NCBI GenBank assembly: GCA_015350385.1
Contig: WNKI01000001.1
Span: 2,110,015 to 2,174,014, forward strand
Source of the DNA: Aculops lycopersici
Taxonomy: Eukaryota > Arthropoda > Arachnida > Trombidiformes > Eriophyidae
DNA: 64,000 nt
Reading direction: 5' to 3'
The notes under the pieces: model-generated
Told to the model about the DNA's origin: nothing
Seen by the model: the letters and a program-made list of their open reading frames with translations, nothing else
Databases searched by the model: none
Program-made: the position numbers and the translations under genes
Shown here: positions 20,801 through 30,500 of the stretch, in pieces
Position numbering within the stretch: position 1 is the stretch's first letter
Layout: the number at the start of each line of letters is the position of its first letter

Positions 20801-21409
20801 ACTAGATGAAATGATCATTTCCATGGAAGAAATCGATCCTCTATTAAATGCTCTGATGTTGTCTAGATGATTCAACTTGAAACCCGGAATATCGCCAGAC
20901 CAATGGAGGCTACTGGATCTAGTCAAGTCCTTAACCTTACTAGCCCAGCATTGGAGGTGGGAATCTTTGGCACGCCAACAGGAGAATACCAACTCCCCGC
21001 CTTTCACTAAATGTAAAAGCTTATTTTCCAAATCATCACTCTGACTAGAAGAGCTTTCGGACTCTTGATCTAATATCGGAGTCTTTTTTACACTGGACAT
21101 GAGCTTCAGATCCTTGCTAAACCTGTAGATACTTTCTCCGGCAGCCACAAAGATTGATCCTTCATGGTCTGTATCAGCAATAAGATTATCTATATTGTCG
21201 GGGAGGGTAATATTAGGCCATGGTGGTGCTGAGTAACAATAAACTTGATATCTAGGTGATGAAATTAAGATCTGATTTACAATATTAAGTAGAATAAAAT
21301 ATGTGAATAACATCCTATACCGAGATGTCTTAGTTCTAACAAGCGGATGAAATACACGCGGCAATGAGATTAATAAAGGCATCTGTTTAGTTCCAGTTAG
21401 TTGGGCCAT
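17897..21409 (-). CDS. MET: MET/RON-type receptor tyrosine kinase
   Basis: A 1170-residue single-exon receptor. A hydrophobic signal peptide starts at Met33, so Met33 (21313) may be the true start rather than Met1. A Sema-like domain (about 60-525), a Cys-rich PSI domain (about 530-565) and two IPT/TIG domains (about 570-735) follow; human MET has four IPT domains. One membrane helix lies near 797-822. The kinase domain (about 885-1150) has GRGQFGQV, VAVKTL, HRDLAARNCMLDE, DFGLSRD, tandem activation-loop tyrosines in YERDYYSSDN, and LPVKWMA, closely matching MET (MxRDLAARN..MLDE, YPDVN.FD). No basic furin site is evident in the Sema domain. The tail is short and has one tyrosine (NTYGD) instead of the paired MET docking tyrosines. 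It is convergent with the Wnt gene. Confidence 0.93.
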   Translation of the reverse strand: MAQLTGTKQMPLLISLPRVFHPLVRTKTSRYRMLFTYFILLNIVNQILISSPRYQVYCYSAPPWPNITLPDNIDNLIADTDHEGSIFVAAGESIYRFSKDLKLMSSVKKTPILDQESESSSSQSDDLENKLLHLVKGGELVFSCWRAKDSHLQCWASKVKDLTRSSSLHWSGDIPGFKLNHLDNIRAFNRGSISSMEMIISSSRLTPVDDDENLNSSYVPYLPAIGRYEIVQVPEIKQLNLKLNTVLPYRTKLNNLNLLFDYVYIFNQNDYTHFILNDIEESPKKTDGQNNVRLARICNNDPELTSYTEISLTCNSHDNIYARTAHLELGDIDSSLHIVFETYKDHSRFTAKDSEETVLCSYSTKLIEDIFNKVTSDCNNGLISAPLLMKCHSNTTINPSCQPNPSPPEGWCTSLANPYIDGTIVQFNLKEDSYMKLGRMNEINFIHLSNHTGKGKFFIGTGSGFLSHMSRDGDFYYTANLNNQTIKTYEKFEKPKLEARGEVVSRYSVLGSNIVASTKDQVHLFDTNSCSHLDNCHDCMSLDSDCVFCGGVCMLEKECKSEIHKSCPPIIKEFLPKAGPITGNTKIHLIGDNFGWFKKGYINVTVDGRECRHGEYFDDELYCTIQPVSSPRSASIRVEVDDQSSHISRQGNTVAKDLFEFLEAKVFGLYPSRGPLTGGARTYIFGENINIGSNISIRLDDVPCKVTESHQDNVTCLLEPISIPNANGTDYSNVVTNRSLIFMIDGIKQKMEPRNSYKGYNLSLSYQFRGDLVNLSKNETVIVEGTTGDDGDSLWYWSLLIILVVTPFVLIYLFLQGKLRYLKKPNSPSSTKASPMFDRKEPGDILIELVEDEPLIYKYVDKEIIDELERENILISRQCLTLGRPLGRGQFGQVRVGIFKVKETGERVDVAVKTLHDRNSWDNPTEVIAFLNEGLVMKDFQHPNVLALIGVSIDSNGLPMVITPFMKYGDLKTYISDEASSPTVRELIDFGTQVARGMAYLSMLKFVHRDLAARNCMLDENMTVKIADFGLSRDIYERDYYSSDNREIKLPVKWMAIESLENRTYDTKTDVWSYGVLLWELMTRGVVPYPDVNNFDVFKYLKEGRRMLRPRYCPVILYKIMLSCWDENPANRPTFSELEIRVSNVISELKIAKDGQQKVSRDNTYGDGLK

Positions 21410-22432
21410 CCTGGCTATGGATATGGGGTTATTGTTGATTTATAATAAACTACACTAGTCTACCGATAAAATGATTGTTATATAATACAATAATAATATA
21501 TAATGCATATTGTTGTAAACCAGAGCTCGCCTTACTATTGCCATAGGCCAACCAAGGTACAGTGTTATTCATATGCCGCGTACTGAGGTGGCCATTGATG
21601 CTGCCATTGCCTGGACTACTGTTTATTTGCTGCAGCGAGATCGACTTTTCGACACCACCGCGCGTCGAGTGCGCGATAAATGGGAATCTGCATGATTTGA
21701 GGCCGCTAAGTTGGCCCGTTGCAAATCTGGGGATCTCGACTTAATCTCAGTCAATTTATGTTAGTAACATGGTACAAGTTCACCGGTTCATCATCCTCTA
21801 TCATAGTATTGTATGATTATGTACTATATTATAGGCATACATTTGACGTTAAAATATTGTCTAGAGAACTCTAGTCATTTAGATGGCCGTATAGTTTCTT
21901 TGTGACGGATCAGGGCAGTTCTGAAAGCTGACTGTTGCAGTTCCCAGATGTAGTACTTTGAGTCGAGCTTATCCCCGAATGTGCCTCAGGATAAGATTAG
22001 AAGATCGAATTGTCCACTTGGTAGGTGTTTCTTTCTGTTAATTTCAGGAAGTTTGGCGATATCTAAACCGAACCAGATGCCATCTGCCTGAAAGCAGATG
22101 AATTCTAGTTCCTTCTCTATCATCTTGGAGTATTTTGGCAGGAAAAATACTTGACCCTACCGTTGACTAAGGAGGATTGATGTAAATCCAACAAATGTAT
22201 CGAATGAGAGAAAGCGAAAGTAACATACTCCTAGGCCGAAACTTGGAACCTCAGAAATAGTCCAAGTTCGCTGTGTGTGTTGTTTTCCTCGTGGCGCGTA
22301 GACAAAAAAGTAAACTCTAGGGTTTGGTCATGTGAAAAAAACTATCAAAATCCAAATTTCAATCCTATTTAGATCTTACACCCAATTACATGTTTTATAT
22401 ATTTGTAGTTACACAATAACAGCACGAAATAG
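21410..22432. other. Intergenic region between the MET-like and COX14-like genes
   Basis: Divergent 5' flanks. AT-rich next to the receptor start (21420-21510). A small 7-bp stem lies near 22080-22105. No coding frame with family resemblance is present. Confidence 0.5.
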
Positions 22433-22630
22433 ATGCTCACAATGGGTGTTTCATCAAGGACACTAAACACGATACACAGGTATACAGTTAAAGGCCTCAT
22501 TGGAGCAGGCTTAGTGGGTATGGCTTTGACGGTGGTCGCCATCCAAAACATAGTCAGTGGATCATCAAACAGTCCGTCACCACCACCAGCGGTACCTGAC
22601 AAGAAGGACAAGGAAGAACTTGGAAGCTGA
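22433..22630 (+). CDS. COX14: COX14-like small mitochondrial inner-membrane protein
   Basis: 65 residues. A single hydrophobic helix (about 20-42) is preceded by a basic amphipathic segment, and the tail is Pro/Ser and Lys rich. The pattern R-x-(x)-T-x-H-R-x-T-V-x-x-L-x-G (here RTLNTIHRYTVKGLIG) matches the core of the COX14 family, which helps assemble cytochrome c oxidase through COX1 translation and stability. Yeast Cox14 is 70 residues and human COX14 is 57. The start may be Met1 or Met4 (22442). The assignment rests on one short motif. COX10, another cytochrome oxidase assembly factor, lies in the same window but is not adjacent. Confidence 0.55.
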   Translation: MLTMGVSSRTLNTIHRYTVKGLIGAGLVGMALTVVAIQNIVSGSSNSPSPPPAVPDKKDKEELGS

Positions 22631-22733
22631 AAAACGTTAGTTGTAAAAAGTCAAATACAATACATAGTTTTTTGTGATCAGATTCCTGCAATTTATTATT
22701 TACTTCATCTCAATGATAACACAAATTAATTTT

Positions 22734-24818
22734 CTACCTAGGCAGTCGTCTTGTTGCACGTAGAGTCTTACGTCCTCTTATTGAACTGCTAGGTGGTGGT
22801 GCGAATGGATTCGCACCGTTTGTTGTAGGCATGTTGTTGATTGTGGGTATAGGAGGTAACACTGGTGCCGTGAAACCAGTCGCTGAGAAGGTAGGAGTAG
22901 GAATAAAGACTGATTGTTGTTGCGTCGTCCCCGTTAATATGTTCGTTATTGGTTGAGTAGTTGTAGGTAAACTAGGCGTACTAGGAGTTGACGGAGTCAA
23001 ACTTGGAATAGGCGCACTGGGTATAGTTTGTCCGAAGAGCGATGTCGGAGGTTGAGGCTGGGAAACTGGTGGCATCTCTATGTCCATCTCCATTTCAACA
23101 TCGAATTCAGAGGTTGTACTCGTGGTAGTTACGGTGGTCGTCGTAGATGTGGTAGTAGTCTGAGTTGAAGTTGTTATTGGTGCAATGCTGAAGGGAGTCT
23201 CAGGTTCCTTTCTCTTCTCCGATTTGATGTCGACTTCCTCAACACTAGGTTTCTCTTGATGGTCTTGAGTATGCGGTAGTTGGTTCAGATCTTTGAGGCC
23301 GGCAAATGTCTTAGTCTCAGATTTGACTTCCTCGACTTTGTTTGTAGGTCCGAATAAGTTAGCTTGAGAGAATGGTGACGATGAGTCTGCTAAGATCTTG
23401 GGCTCGGGAGCTTTGAAAGAATTCTGTGGGCCATTTGTTAGGGGTGCCGGATTGCTGAAATTCAACAATGGAGCTTGGGTTGGCTGCGCTGGTTTAGTAT
23501 CTATAGTTGTTGTAGTAGAGATTGGGGGTAATGCAGATTTCATAGGCTGCTTGGTGCTCATTGTTGGTGGGATGCTGAAGGGTGTCTCGGGTTCCTTTCT
23601 CTTTTCCGACCTGATCTCGACTTGCTCAACACTATGCTGCTCTTGATGTCTCTGAGTTTGCGATGTTTTGCTCAGATCTATTGGCCTAGCAAAGGTCTTG
23701 GTCTCACATCTAACCTCCTCCACTTTATTTGCAGGTCCGCAGAACTTAGGTCGAGAGAACCGCGGCGATGGGTCTGCCTCAACCTTGGGCTCAGGAGCTT
23801 TAGGGTTATTTGATGGCCCGTTTGTCAGTGTTGCCGAATTGTTGAAATTCAACAAGGGCAATTGAGTTGGCTGCGCTGGTTTAGTATTTACAATTGTTTT
23901 TATCGCAATCGGGGGCAATGAAGACTTCACAGGTAACTTTGGGTACGTTTTCGATGGAGGGCTGAAAGGTGTCTCAGGTTCCTTTCTCTTCTTTGATCTG
24001 ATTTCGACTTTCTCAACATTAGGACTCCCTTGATGGTTTTGTGCAGGCTCTGTATTGTTCATATTCTTAGGTTCAGCAAATGTTCTAGGCTCGCATTTGA
24101 TGTCCTCTACTTTGTATTTAGGTCCGCAGAATTTGGGTTGAGAGAATCGTGGTGACGGGTCTGCCTCAACCTTGGGCTCAGGAGCCTTGAAGTTATTTGA
24201 TGGCCCGTTTGTCAGAGGTGCCAGATTGTTGAATTTCAACATTGGAACTTGTATTGGTTGTGCTGGTTTAGTATTTACAGTTGTTGTTGTGGTTATAGGG
24301 GGCAATGAAGATTTCACAGGTAATTTGGGATCCATTGGCATGGTTGATATTCGCGCATTCGAAGGGGCGATGTATGACATTGGATTGAATCTGGGCCTGA
24401 TTCTTCTTGTCCTAAACACAGTATCATCCTCGCCCCTCTGAGATGGAACACTGTTTTCTTCAATCCAGTTAAGAATTCTCTTTGCCGAAGAAGAGATCTG
24501 CGGCTCTTGTGGTTCATTTCGGACTATTGCAGCACTATTAATATTTAGCGTATAGCCCGATGAAGTTGAAGGTCTTGGTGCTATCATGGATGATGTTGAG
24601 TCTACCATTCTTGAAGTCGACGCTCGCGGTTGTTCATTTAGAACTGCTTGGAAAGATGGGATTGTAACCCTTGAAGTGGTTGTATTTGTTGCTGGTATCG
24701 TTGATGTAAATAGAGTCCTTCTTCTGGCAGCCTCGCGGCGTTTTGCGATAGCAGATGAGCCGCCATATCTTGTTGGCCCCTTATAGAAGGCAGAATTTGG
24801 GACTTGTCTGTTGTTCAT
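22734..24818 (-). CDS. Nucleoporin-like protein (Nup153/POM121 type) with triplicated module
   Basis: 694 residues, low complexity and Pro/Ser/Thr/Asn rich. The N-terminus has a basic RR segment and SSAKRILNWIEE, resembling the AKRILDxLE helix of Nup153 and POM121. The C-terminus is a basic GRKTLRATRRLPR, like the Arg/Lys-rich ends of Nup153 and POM121. The middle has three tandem copies of a 129-residue module (KxPxKSxLPPI ... KRKEPETPFS), which may carry a monopartite nuclear localisation signal in KKRKEPETP. There are only two FG dipeptides (LFGP, LFGQ) and no RanBP2 zinc fingers, so a nucleoporin role is tentative. It could be another basket or membrane-linked nuclear protein. A poly(A) signal (TTTATT, 22692-22697) lies just downstream. 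Confidence 0.6.
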   Translation of the reverse strand: MNNRQVPNSAFYKGPTRYGGSSAIAKRREAARRRTLFTSTIPATNTTTSRVTIPSFQAVLNEQPRASTSRMVDSTSSMIAPRPSTSSGYTLNINSAAIVRNEPQEPQISSSAKRILNWIEENSVPSQRGEDDTVFRTRRIRPRFNPMSYIAPSNARISTMPMDPKLPVKSSLPPITTTTTVNTKPAQPIQVPMLKFNNLAPLTNGPSNNFKAPEPKVEADPSPRFSQPKFCGPKYKVEDIKCEPRTFAEPKNMNNTEPAQNHQGSPNVEKVEIRSKKRKEPETPFSPPSKTYPKLPVKSSLPPIAIKTIVNTKPAQPTQLPLLNFNNSATLTNGPSNNPKAPEPKVEADPSPRFSRPKFCGPANKVEEVRCETKTFARPIDLSKTSQTQRHQEQHSVEQVEIRSEKRKEPETPFSIPPTMSTKQPMKSALPPISTTTTIDTKPAQPTQAPLLNFSNPAPLTNGPQNSFKAPEPKILADSSSPFSQANLFGPTNKVEEVKSETKTFAGLKDLNQLPHTQDHQEKPSVEEVDIKSEKRKEPETPFSIAPITTSTQTTTTSTTTTVTTTSTTSEFDVEMEMDIEMPPVSQPQPPTSLFGQTIPSAPIPSLTPSTPSTPSLPTTTQPITNILTGTTQQQSVFIPTPTFSATGFTAPVLPPIPTINNMPTTNGANPFAPPPSSSIRGRKTLRATRRLPR
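23170..24330 (-). repeat. Three tandem 387-bp coding repeats
   Basis: Identical landmarks (GGGGG[CT]AATG on the plus strand) start at 24298, 23911 and 23524, each 387 bp apart, which is exactly 129 codons. A second landmark (the KRKEPETPFS codons) repeats with nearly the same period. The copies have diverged clearly, so the duplication is not recent. Confidence 0.9.
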
Positions 24819-25786
24819 CTTCCAAACTAATATGTGGAAATTTGTGAAATCTAAGTAACAATAATAATAATAATATCGGTCGCTTATGATAGACTAATAA
24901 TAATAACAACAATAATATATCTAGTATGATCTCTACCTTTCTAGTCTTGAATCTCGTCCTCGAACAATCCAAGATTCCAGGAAATTTTTCGTTCAAAAAA
25001 TCCAACGTGCACAACAATTCGCGCCAACATACATGAACCACGTTTATTTGCCTACCGCTCGCAAAAGTATTCCTCTCTCTATCTCTCTCTCTCTCTCTCT
25101 CACACACGCAGAATTTTACCACCAAAGGCAATGGAGTTGGCCCAGTGCCTCTCGATACATCGTCTCTCGCAATGCGTCGGCCTATTTGCGTGTGAGTTTC
25201 TTTCGCCCTGTCTGCCGATGTTTTGCCGATGTGTGATGTGAGTGTCAGTGCATTAACAGTGAATTTGAGACATCGCGGCGACCATCATGTACTCTTCTCG
25301 CTATTTGTCCCCTAAATCACATTGGCATAACCTCGGCCTAAATGTCACGATACGAATGTACGATATCCCCCGACTTTGTATCTGACCCTTTAACCCTTCT
25401 GTCGACATTCCTATGATTTCTTTTCAGCTCGAGGTAATATTTTCAGAGCAATATCTAAAATCTGTTGGAATATCTCAAAGGTCCTAGATTCAATTTAGCC
25501 TGTCGAGAGCACCTACACTTGCAAATCTTGAACTTTCAAGGCTACGCCAGCCAAGATTCCACAGCACGACTTTTCACGCAGTGTGCTCTCACTACTTGTC
25601 ATGTAACATCGATGAACATATCGATCAAAGAAGCAATATTATTATTTACCGATCATTTATGGCACTAGAACAGTCGTAGGCTAATCGAAAACCATATAGT
25701 TATATCAATGATATCCCAGAACCATCGATATCGAAACGACCCGACGTTCGATCATCTGTCAACCTGTCGATAGAAAGGAAACTAAT
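24819..25786. promoter_or_regulatory. Divergent promoter gap, nucleoporin-like/ALG10
   Basis: 968 bases. An AATAAT-rich segment (24856-24920), a CGTTC..AACGTGCA stretch and an E2F-like TTCGCGCC (about 25019-25026) lie near the minus-strand gene. A CT dinucleotide run sits at 25072-25106. ATCGAT boxes (25619 and 25724 regions) lie close to ALG10 and resemble insect DRE/BEAF-type core-promoter sites. No coding frame is credible. Confidence 0.4.
25072..25106. repeat. (CT)n/(CA)n dinucleotide tract
   Basis: Continuous CT repeats passing into CA, in the divergent promoter gap. Confidence 0.9.
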
Positions 25787-27226
25787 ATGCCCGTTCGAAA
25801 AGCCTCATTCGGTATTTGTGTTGCCCTTATTAGCTCGATTTTTTATTTAGTTTTACACTATGTGACAAATTCTATTAATAATGCAGTCAAGCAACCTTAC
25901 ATGGATGAAATATTCCATGTTCCACAAGCACAACTTTATTGTCAAAACAATTTCACATATTATGATACAAAGTTGACTACTCCGCCAGGCCTCTACCTGT
26001 TGTCATATGCAAGATTATGGCTAAGAGATAGAATATTACTGAGGAAATCCAGCCTAATCTGTGATACTTTGGATCTTCGTCGAACTAACCATTTAGTTGC
26101 AATAGCTAATTTTGTAATCTTAGTCCTAATCCAGCTTTCGTCTGGAAACAATTGGTTGAATCTCAGTAGAAAGTATGGATTTAGACAAAGGATAGGCCAT
26201 GCAATGAATCATTTGAGTACAATCGATCTACTAAAGATCTTGCTAACCTCAATATCTATAACACTATTGCCACCATTATTCTTTTTCAATTCATTATATT
26301 ACACCGACGCGGGATCCCTTCTATTCACCCTATTAGCCTTCCTCTTCTCTCTAAATGATCACCACTTTTTAGCATCAATCTTTGGGATATTATCCATCCT
26401 ATTCAGACAAACCAATATAGTATGGATATTCTATGCAGCTTGCTTGGTTGTCTTGAGGACCTTTGAGGAACACAAACAAAACTTGGAACGAGACAGTAGG
26501 CGGCAGAATTGCTTTTATCACTACTTTTTGGAGAGGAATCTAATATTGAATCTCATCAAACGATGCCTTCCCTATGCCATAGTTGGCACTTTATTTATCG
26601 TATTTGTGGTTATCAACAAGGGCATTGTACTTGGTGATAAAGAGGCTCACCAACCAAAGTTACATTCAGCCCAGGCCTTATACTTCCTAGGATTTTGCTC
26701 AATGTTCGGCTCAAGCTGGATATTCCACTTTAGGATACTTAAAAAGTTCTTATATTTCACTATCAGGAGTCCATTGATCGCTGTCATAGCCGCGTCTATA
26801 ATTATCTATTTGATAAGCTACGGTCGTTATGCGCACCCATATCTACTGGCCGACAATAGACACCTAACCTTCTATTTATGGAGGAGAATACTCGACCGTC
26901 ACAATTCTTACGTTCCCTACATGATGACACCGATTTATCTCATATCAAGCTTCAGTGTTTGGCATCATCTTAGAACTAAGGGTTCCAGAAGGATGTTACT
27001 CTTTGTCCTATGCACCATCCTTGTGACGGTGCCAAATGGATTACTGGAGCCGAGGTACTTCATAATTCCATTTGTATTTCTAAGATTGAACATTAACGCT
27101 AGCTTAGTTGGAATTTGTTGTGAATTAGCTCAGCAACTAGTAATCAATATTGCAATGCATTATTTATTTATTCAAAAAACTTTTCAATGGGCTGATAGTC
27201 CCGAGGTCCAACGGATTATATGGTGA
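25787..27226 (+). CDS. ALG10: ALG10 alpha-1,2-glucosyltransferase
   Basis: 479 residues (human ALG10 is 473), single exon, hydrophobic throughout with about ten or more membrane segments. It adds the terminal third glucose from dolichyl-phosphate-glucose to the lipid-linked oligosaccharide in the ER lumen, the last step before oligosaccharyl transfer. The signature near the N-terminus, PYMDEIFHVPQAQLYC followed by TTPPGLYLLSY, is the DIE2/ALG10 family hallmark with the catalytic acidic pair in the first luminal loop. Conserved blocks HPYLLADNRHLTFYLWRR and EPRYFIIPF are present. AATAAA lies at 27233-27238, only 7 nt past the stop. The apyrase at 9142 acts in the same broad glycosylation pathway. 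Confidence 0.95.
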   Translation: MPVRKASFGICVALISSIFYLVLHYVTNSINNAVKQPYMDEIFHVPQAQLYCQNNFTYYDTKLTTPPGLYLLSYARLWLRDRILLRKSSLICDTLDLRRTNHLVAIANFVILVLIQLSSGNNWLNLSRKYGFRQRIGHAMNHLSTIDLLKILLTSISITLLPPLFFFNSLYYTDAGSLLFTLLAFLFSLNDHHFLASIFGILSILFRQTNIVWIFYAACLVVLRTFEEHKQNLERDSRRQNCFYHYFLERNLILNLIKRCLPYAIVGTLFIVFVVINKGIVLGDKEAHQPKLHSAQALYFLGFCSMFGSSWIFHFRILKKFLYFTIRSPLIAVIAASIIIYLISYGRYAHPYLLADNRHLTFYLWRRILDRHNSYVPYMMTPIYLISSFSVWHHLRTKGSRRMLLFVLCTILVTVPNGLLEPRYFIIPFVFLRLNINASLVGICCELAQQLVINIAMHYLFIQKTFQWADSPEVQRIIW

Positions 27227-27575
27227 ACCTTCAATAAATCCAAACATGGACTCTATACTCTATAGTTTACATACATCTAATCTCAGAATGGCCTTATGAA
27301 GTTCATGTTGAGAGATTAGATTTTAGAATGAGTTTATTTTCATCGATCTAGTCGAAAATAGCAATGCAAAACTCGATATCACAACAAAAATTGCAGACGA
27401 ACGGAAGAAAATTAGCGGAATATACATTGAAATACTGTGCGTATGGCACCATGATGAGCCTAGCGACATATGCTTCGGATTTAAACCTGTTGATATAACT
27501 ATCACGTGTCACTACCATTACAAACCATCTTATATATATATAAATATATATGTATATACATTTTGATCGTTAATT
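27227..27575. promoter_or_regulatory. ALG10 terminator and TMEM63 promoter
   Basis: The ALG10 poly(A) signal is at 27233-27238. A CACGTG E-box (27504-27509) and TATATATA/AATATATA stretches (about 27531-27556) sit just before the TMEM63 ATG. The E-box in ATCACGTGTC resembles half of a TFEB CLEAR element, which is suggestive only. Confidence 0.4.
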
Positions 27576-30500
27576 ATGAATCGCTCTTATGAAGCGTTGA
27601 ACACCACAAAGCAGATCAAATGTGATCTACTCAACCCCACAAATAGTACGAAACATTTTGTGGATGAAAACTGGGAAAACATCCCAGAGACACTGGTAAT
27701 CAACGTTGTTATTGGTATGGTACTATTTTGTATATTTAAACTATTGACTTATATTGCATGGAATCAAGTGCACGAAAATAGTATAAGTGAGGGTCTAATA
27801 TCGTTTCTCTATGGATATCGAGATCCAGAAAGATGGTATGTCATCCCAAGATTTGAGTTTTTACGCCGAACAGAATTGCATCACAACCATGACCTAAATG
27901 CTCAAAATATATATGTTCCACCGAAACTCCCGTTAGCAAATCCCCTTGAGTTAGTTTCAGTTGAGGATATAACAACGCGATCGTTTGACGATAAGCCCAG
28001 TGGAAAGAGTCCTAGTATCAGAGACACACTAGGAATAGGTAACTTTCTGAAGAAAACACTACCCAATCAAGCAACAATCAAAACAAATCAAAACAGTACC
28101 GCGATCAAATCATCAAAAACCAAACAAAATCAAGATAAAGACTCAGAACAGCCTATACCTGATGATCCATTGAATATAGAGGCGGCAACTAAGACGACGG
28201 GCTCTTTATTATCTCAGACGCAACATCAACCACCACCATCAAGTCCTGCGGATTCTCTAGCAAACAATTTCTTTTATCCTAGCATACTGACAGCCGAGCA
28301 ATTGCAAGCCACATGGCTGAGCAGGAAGTTGAATCGATTTTTCTCCATCTTTTTCAAGGTGACCGATGCGGATATGATCTACCTGAAAGGTATCGATGCT
28401 TACGAGTATCTATTGTTTCAGAGGCATTTAATTTTTATCATGACAATAGTTACCATTCTCTGCCTGACAGTTATATTGCCTATCAATATGATGGCCAAAA
28501 CGACCAGCGAGTTCACCTTTCAAACAACAACCATTAGAAACATACCCGACGACTCGCATCTCTACCTGGCGCATATACTCTGTTCGATACTTATGATTGT
28601 TGTCTCTATTACGGCATTAAATTCATATAAATCCTCCATCATAACTAAGGATGAAGCTCAATTAGCACGAAGAACCATATTGATAGGTAACATACCTGTT
28701 GAGCAAAGGAACCGGCAGAAGTTGACCGAAGTTCTAAGACAAAACTTTGCAAATAGCACCATTGAGGCAATACAATTTGTGTATGATACATCACTGTTGG
28801 AACAGTATCAGGCACAACTAAGCACCCTGGTTGTGGCTAAGAATTATTGTTTCTATTACAAGGAGAAGAATAATGGCCGAGAGTTGATGGTTAAGAAAAC
28901 GGAAGTGAATGAGGATCAGAAGTGTGGTGGTAATTGCAGATGTTGTTCCTTCATCTTTGTATCCTGCTGCCGGTGGCCCTATGAAACAAAACAACCCGGT
29001 ACCGAGTTTTATACTAAACGAGAGAAATATTATAGAACAAAGATTAAGCATCATGTTGAAAGTCTTGTTAAGGCACCGAGCGAGTATGCATTTGTTACGT
29101 TTAAATCAAACAAACAAACTCGACGACTTATGGAGAGGCTAGCCTATCTTAAGCATGACGCCTTCTTTGGAGATAGCAGACCAAATAAGCAATTAGAAAA
29201 TCCAGATAGTGTGATACTCAAGTCGAGAAAGGCTTTCCCGAGACCTGTAAAAAGTCCACCCGAAGGTTCCAATTCATCTCGTGACTGTTTGAAAAAGACT
29301 GAACCAGATAAGACGCAAAGTAAAAATAAACCAACAATAGCAAGTCAATTCATCACGTACGATGGATTGGAAGAGCTGGACCCGCTTGACGTCAGTAATA
29401 ATCCACACGTTAAATCCATTAGAACTCCAATCAAAAGGACCAAACTAAATATTGTTCCACAAAAGAGAACAATAGCCACGAGTGGCAGTGGTATAACAAA
29501 TAAAGACAGTTATGGCACTGGGAACAGCAACAACAAAAATAACAAGCCCGAGACCGGAAATGAAATCGATAGACCATTTGACAGCAGGGAAGTGTCGACA
29601 ATGGATCATCAGAGCGGACCTCTTAGTTGGTCGGTCAGATATGCGCCGCATCCGGATAACATAGATCATCGTGACCTGTTGAATATGGCCACAACTAAAA
29701 ATTATACTCTTGTTTTACTTCACATTCTCATGTTAATTATATTTATATTTTTCACCACACCCAACGTGATCTTGTCAATGGTTGACACTATAATCAAAGA
29801 AACTCAAAAGGATAAAGTATTGGGTCCTAAGGATTCGGATCGTGGTCCCTATGATTTGCCAACATATAAAAGTGTGGCATTAAACTACCTAGTTATCCTT
29901 ATACAAGCAGTAACAAGTTCCGTTTTACCAAGTTTAATTACACTAATATCAAAGCAGATTCCATACGAAGATGCAGCATCCAAGAGTCACTCAATTATGT
30001 GGAAATCTTATATATTTTTAGTGATGATGGTCATCATTATGCCATCAATTGGTATGACAAGTGCACAAGCTTTATTCAGTAGCAAGATTGTTTGGGAGTG
30101 TCTATTTATATCAGACAATGGATCTTATTTTATAAATTACGTTGTGACTCAAACTTTTCTCTCCTCAATATTGGAGTTAATCAAACCAACAGATATTATC
30201 TTCTATACTTTTATCCTATGGACTGGCAGATCAACCGCCGACTTTGAGGGTGGACGTCAATTCATCGAGCGAGAATTTTCCGTAGGAATGCAACATACCA
30301 CAGTTCTACTTATATTCTCGACCGTTATGACCTACTCGATATCATGTCCTTTAATTGCACCTTTTGGTTTAATATACCTGTGCGTAAAACATGCCGTTGA
30401 TCACTATCACCTGTTTTATGTTTACTTTACTAAAAAAGTTGACAAGAACCAGCAAACAACAATCATGGTCTTTGTTCGGGTTGCCCTATTATTAATGCTC

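Noticed and set aside
17897..21409. Processed retrocopy of a MET-like gene
   Set aside because: The frame is intact, there is no poly(A) remnant beside it, and the neighbours are intronless too.
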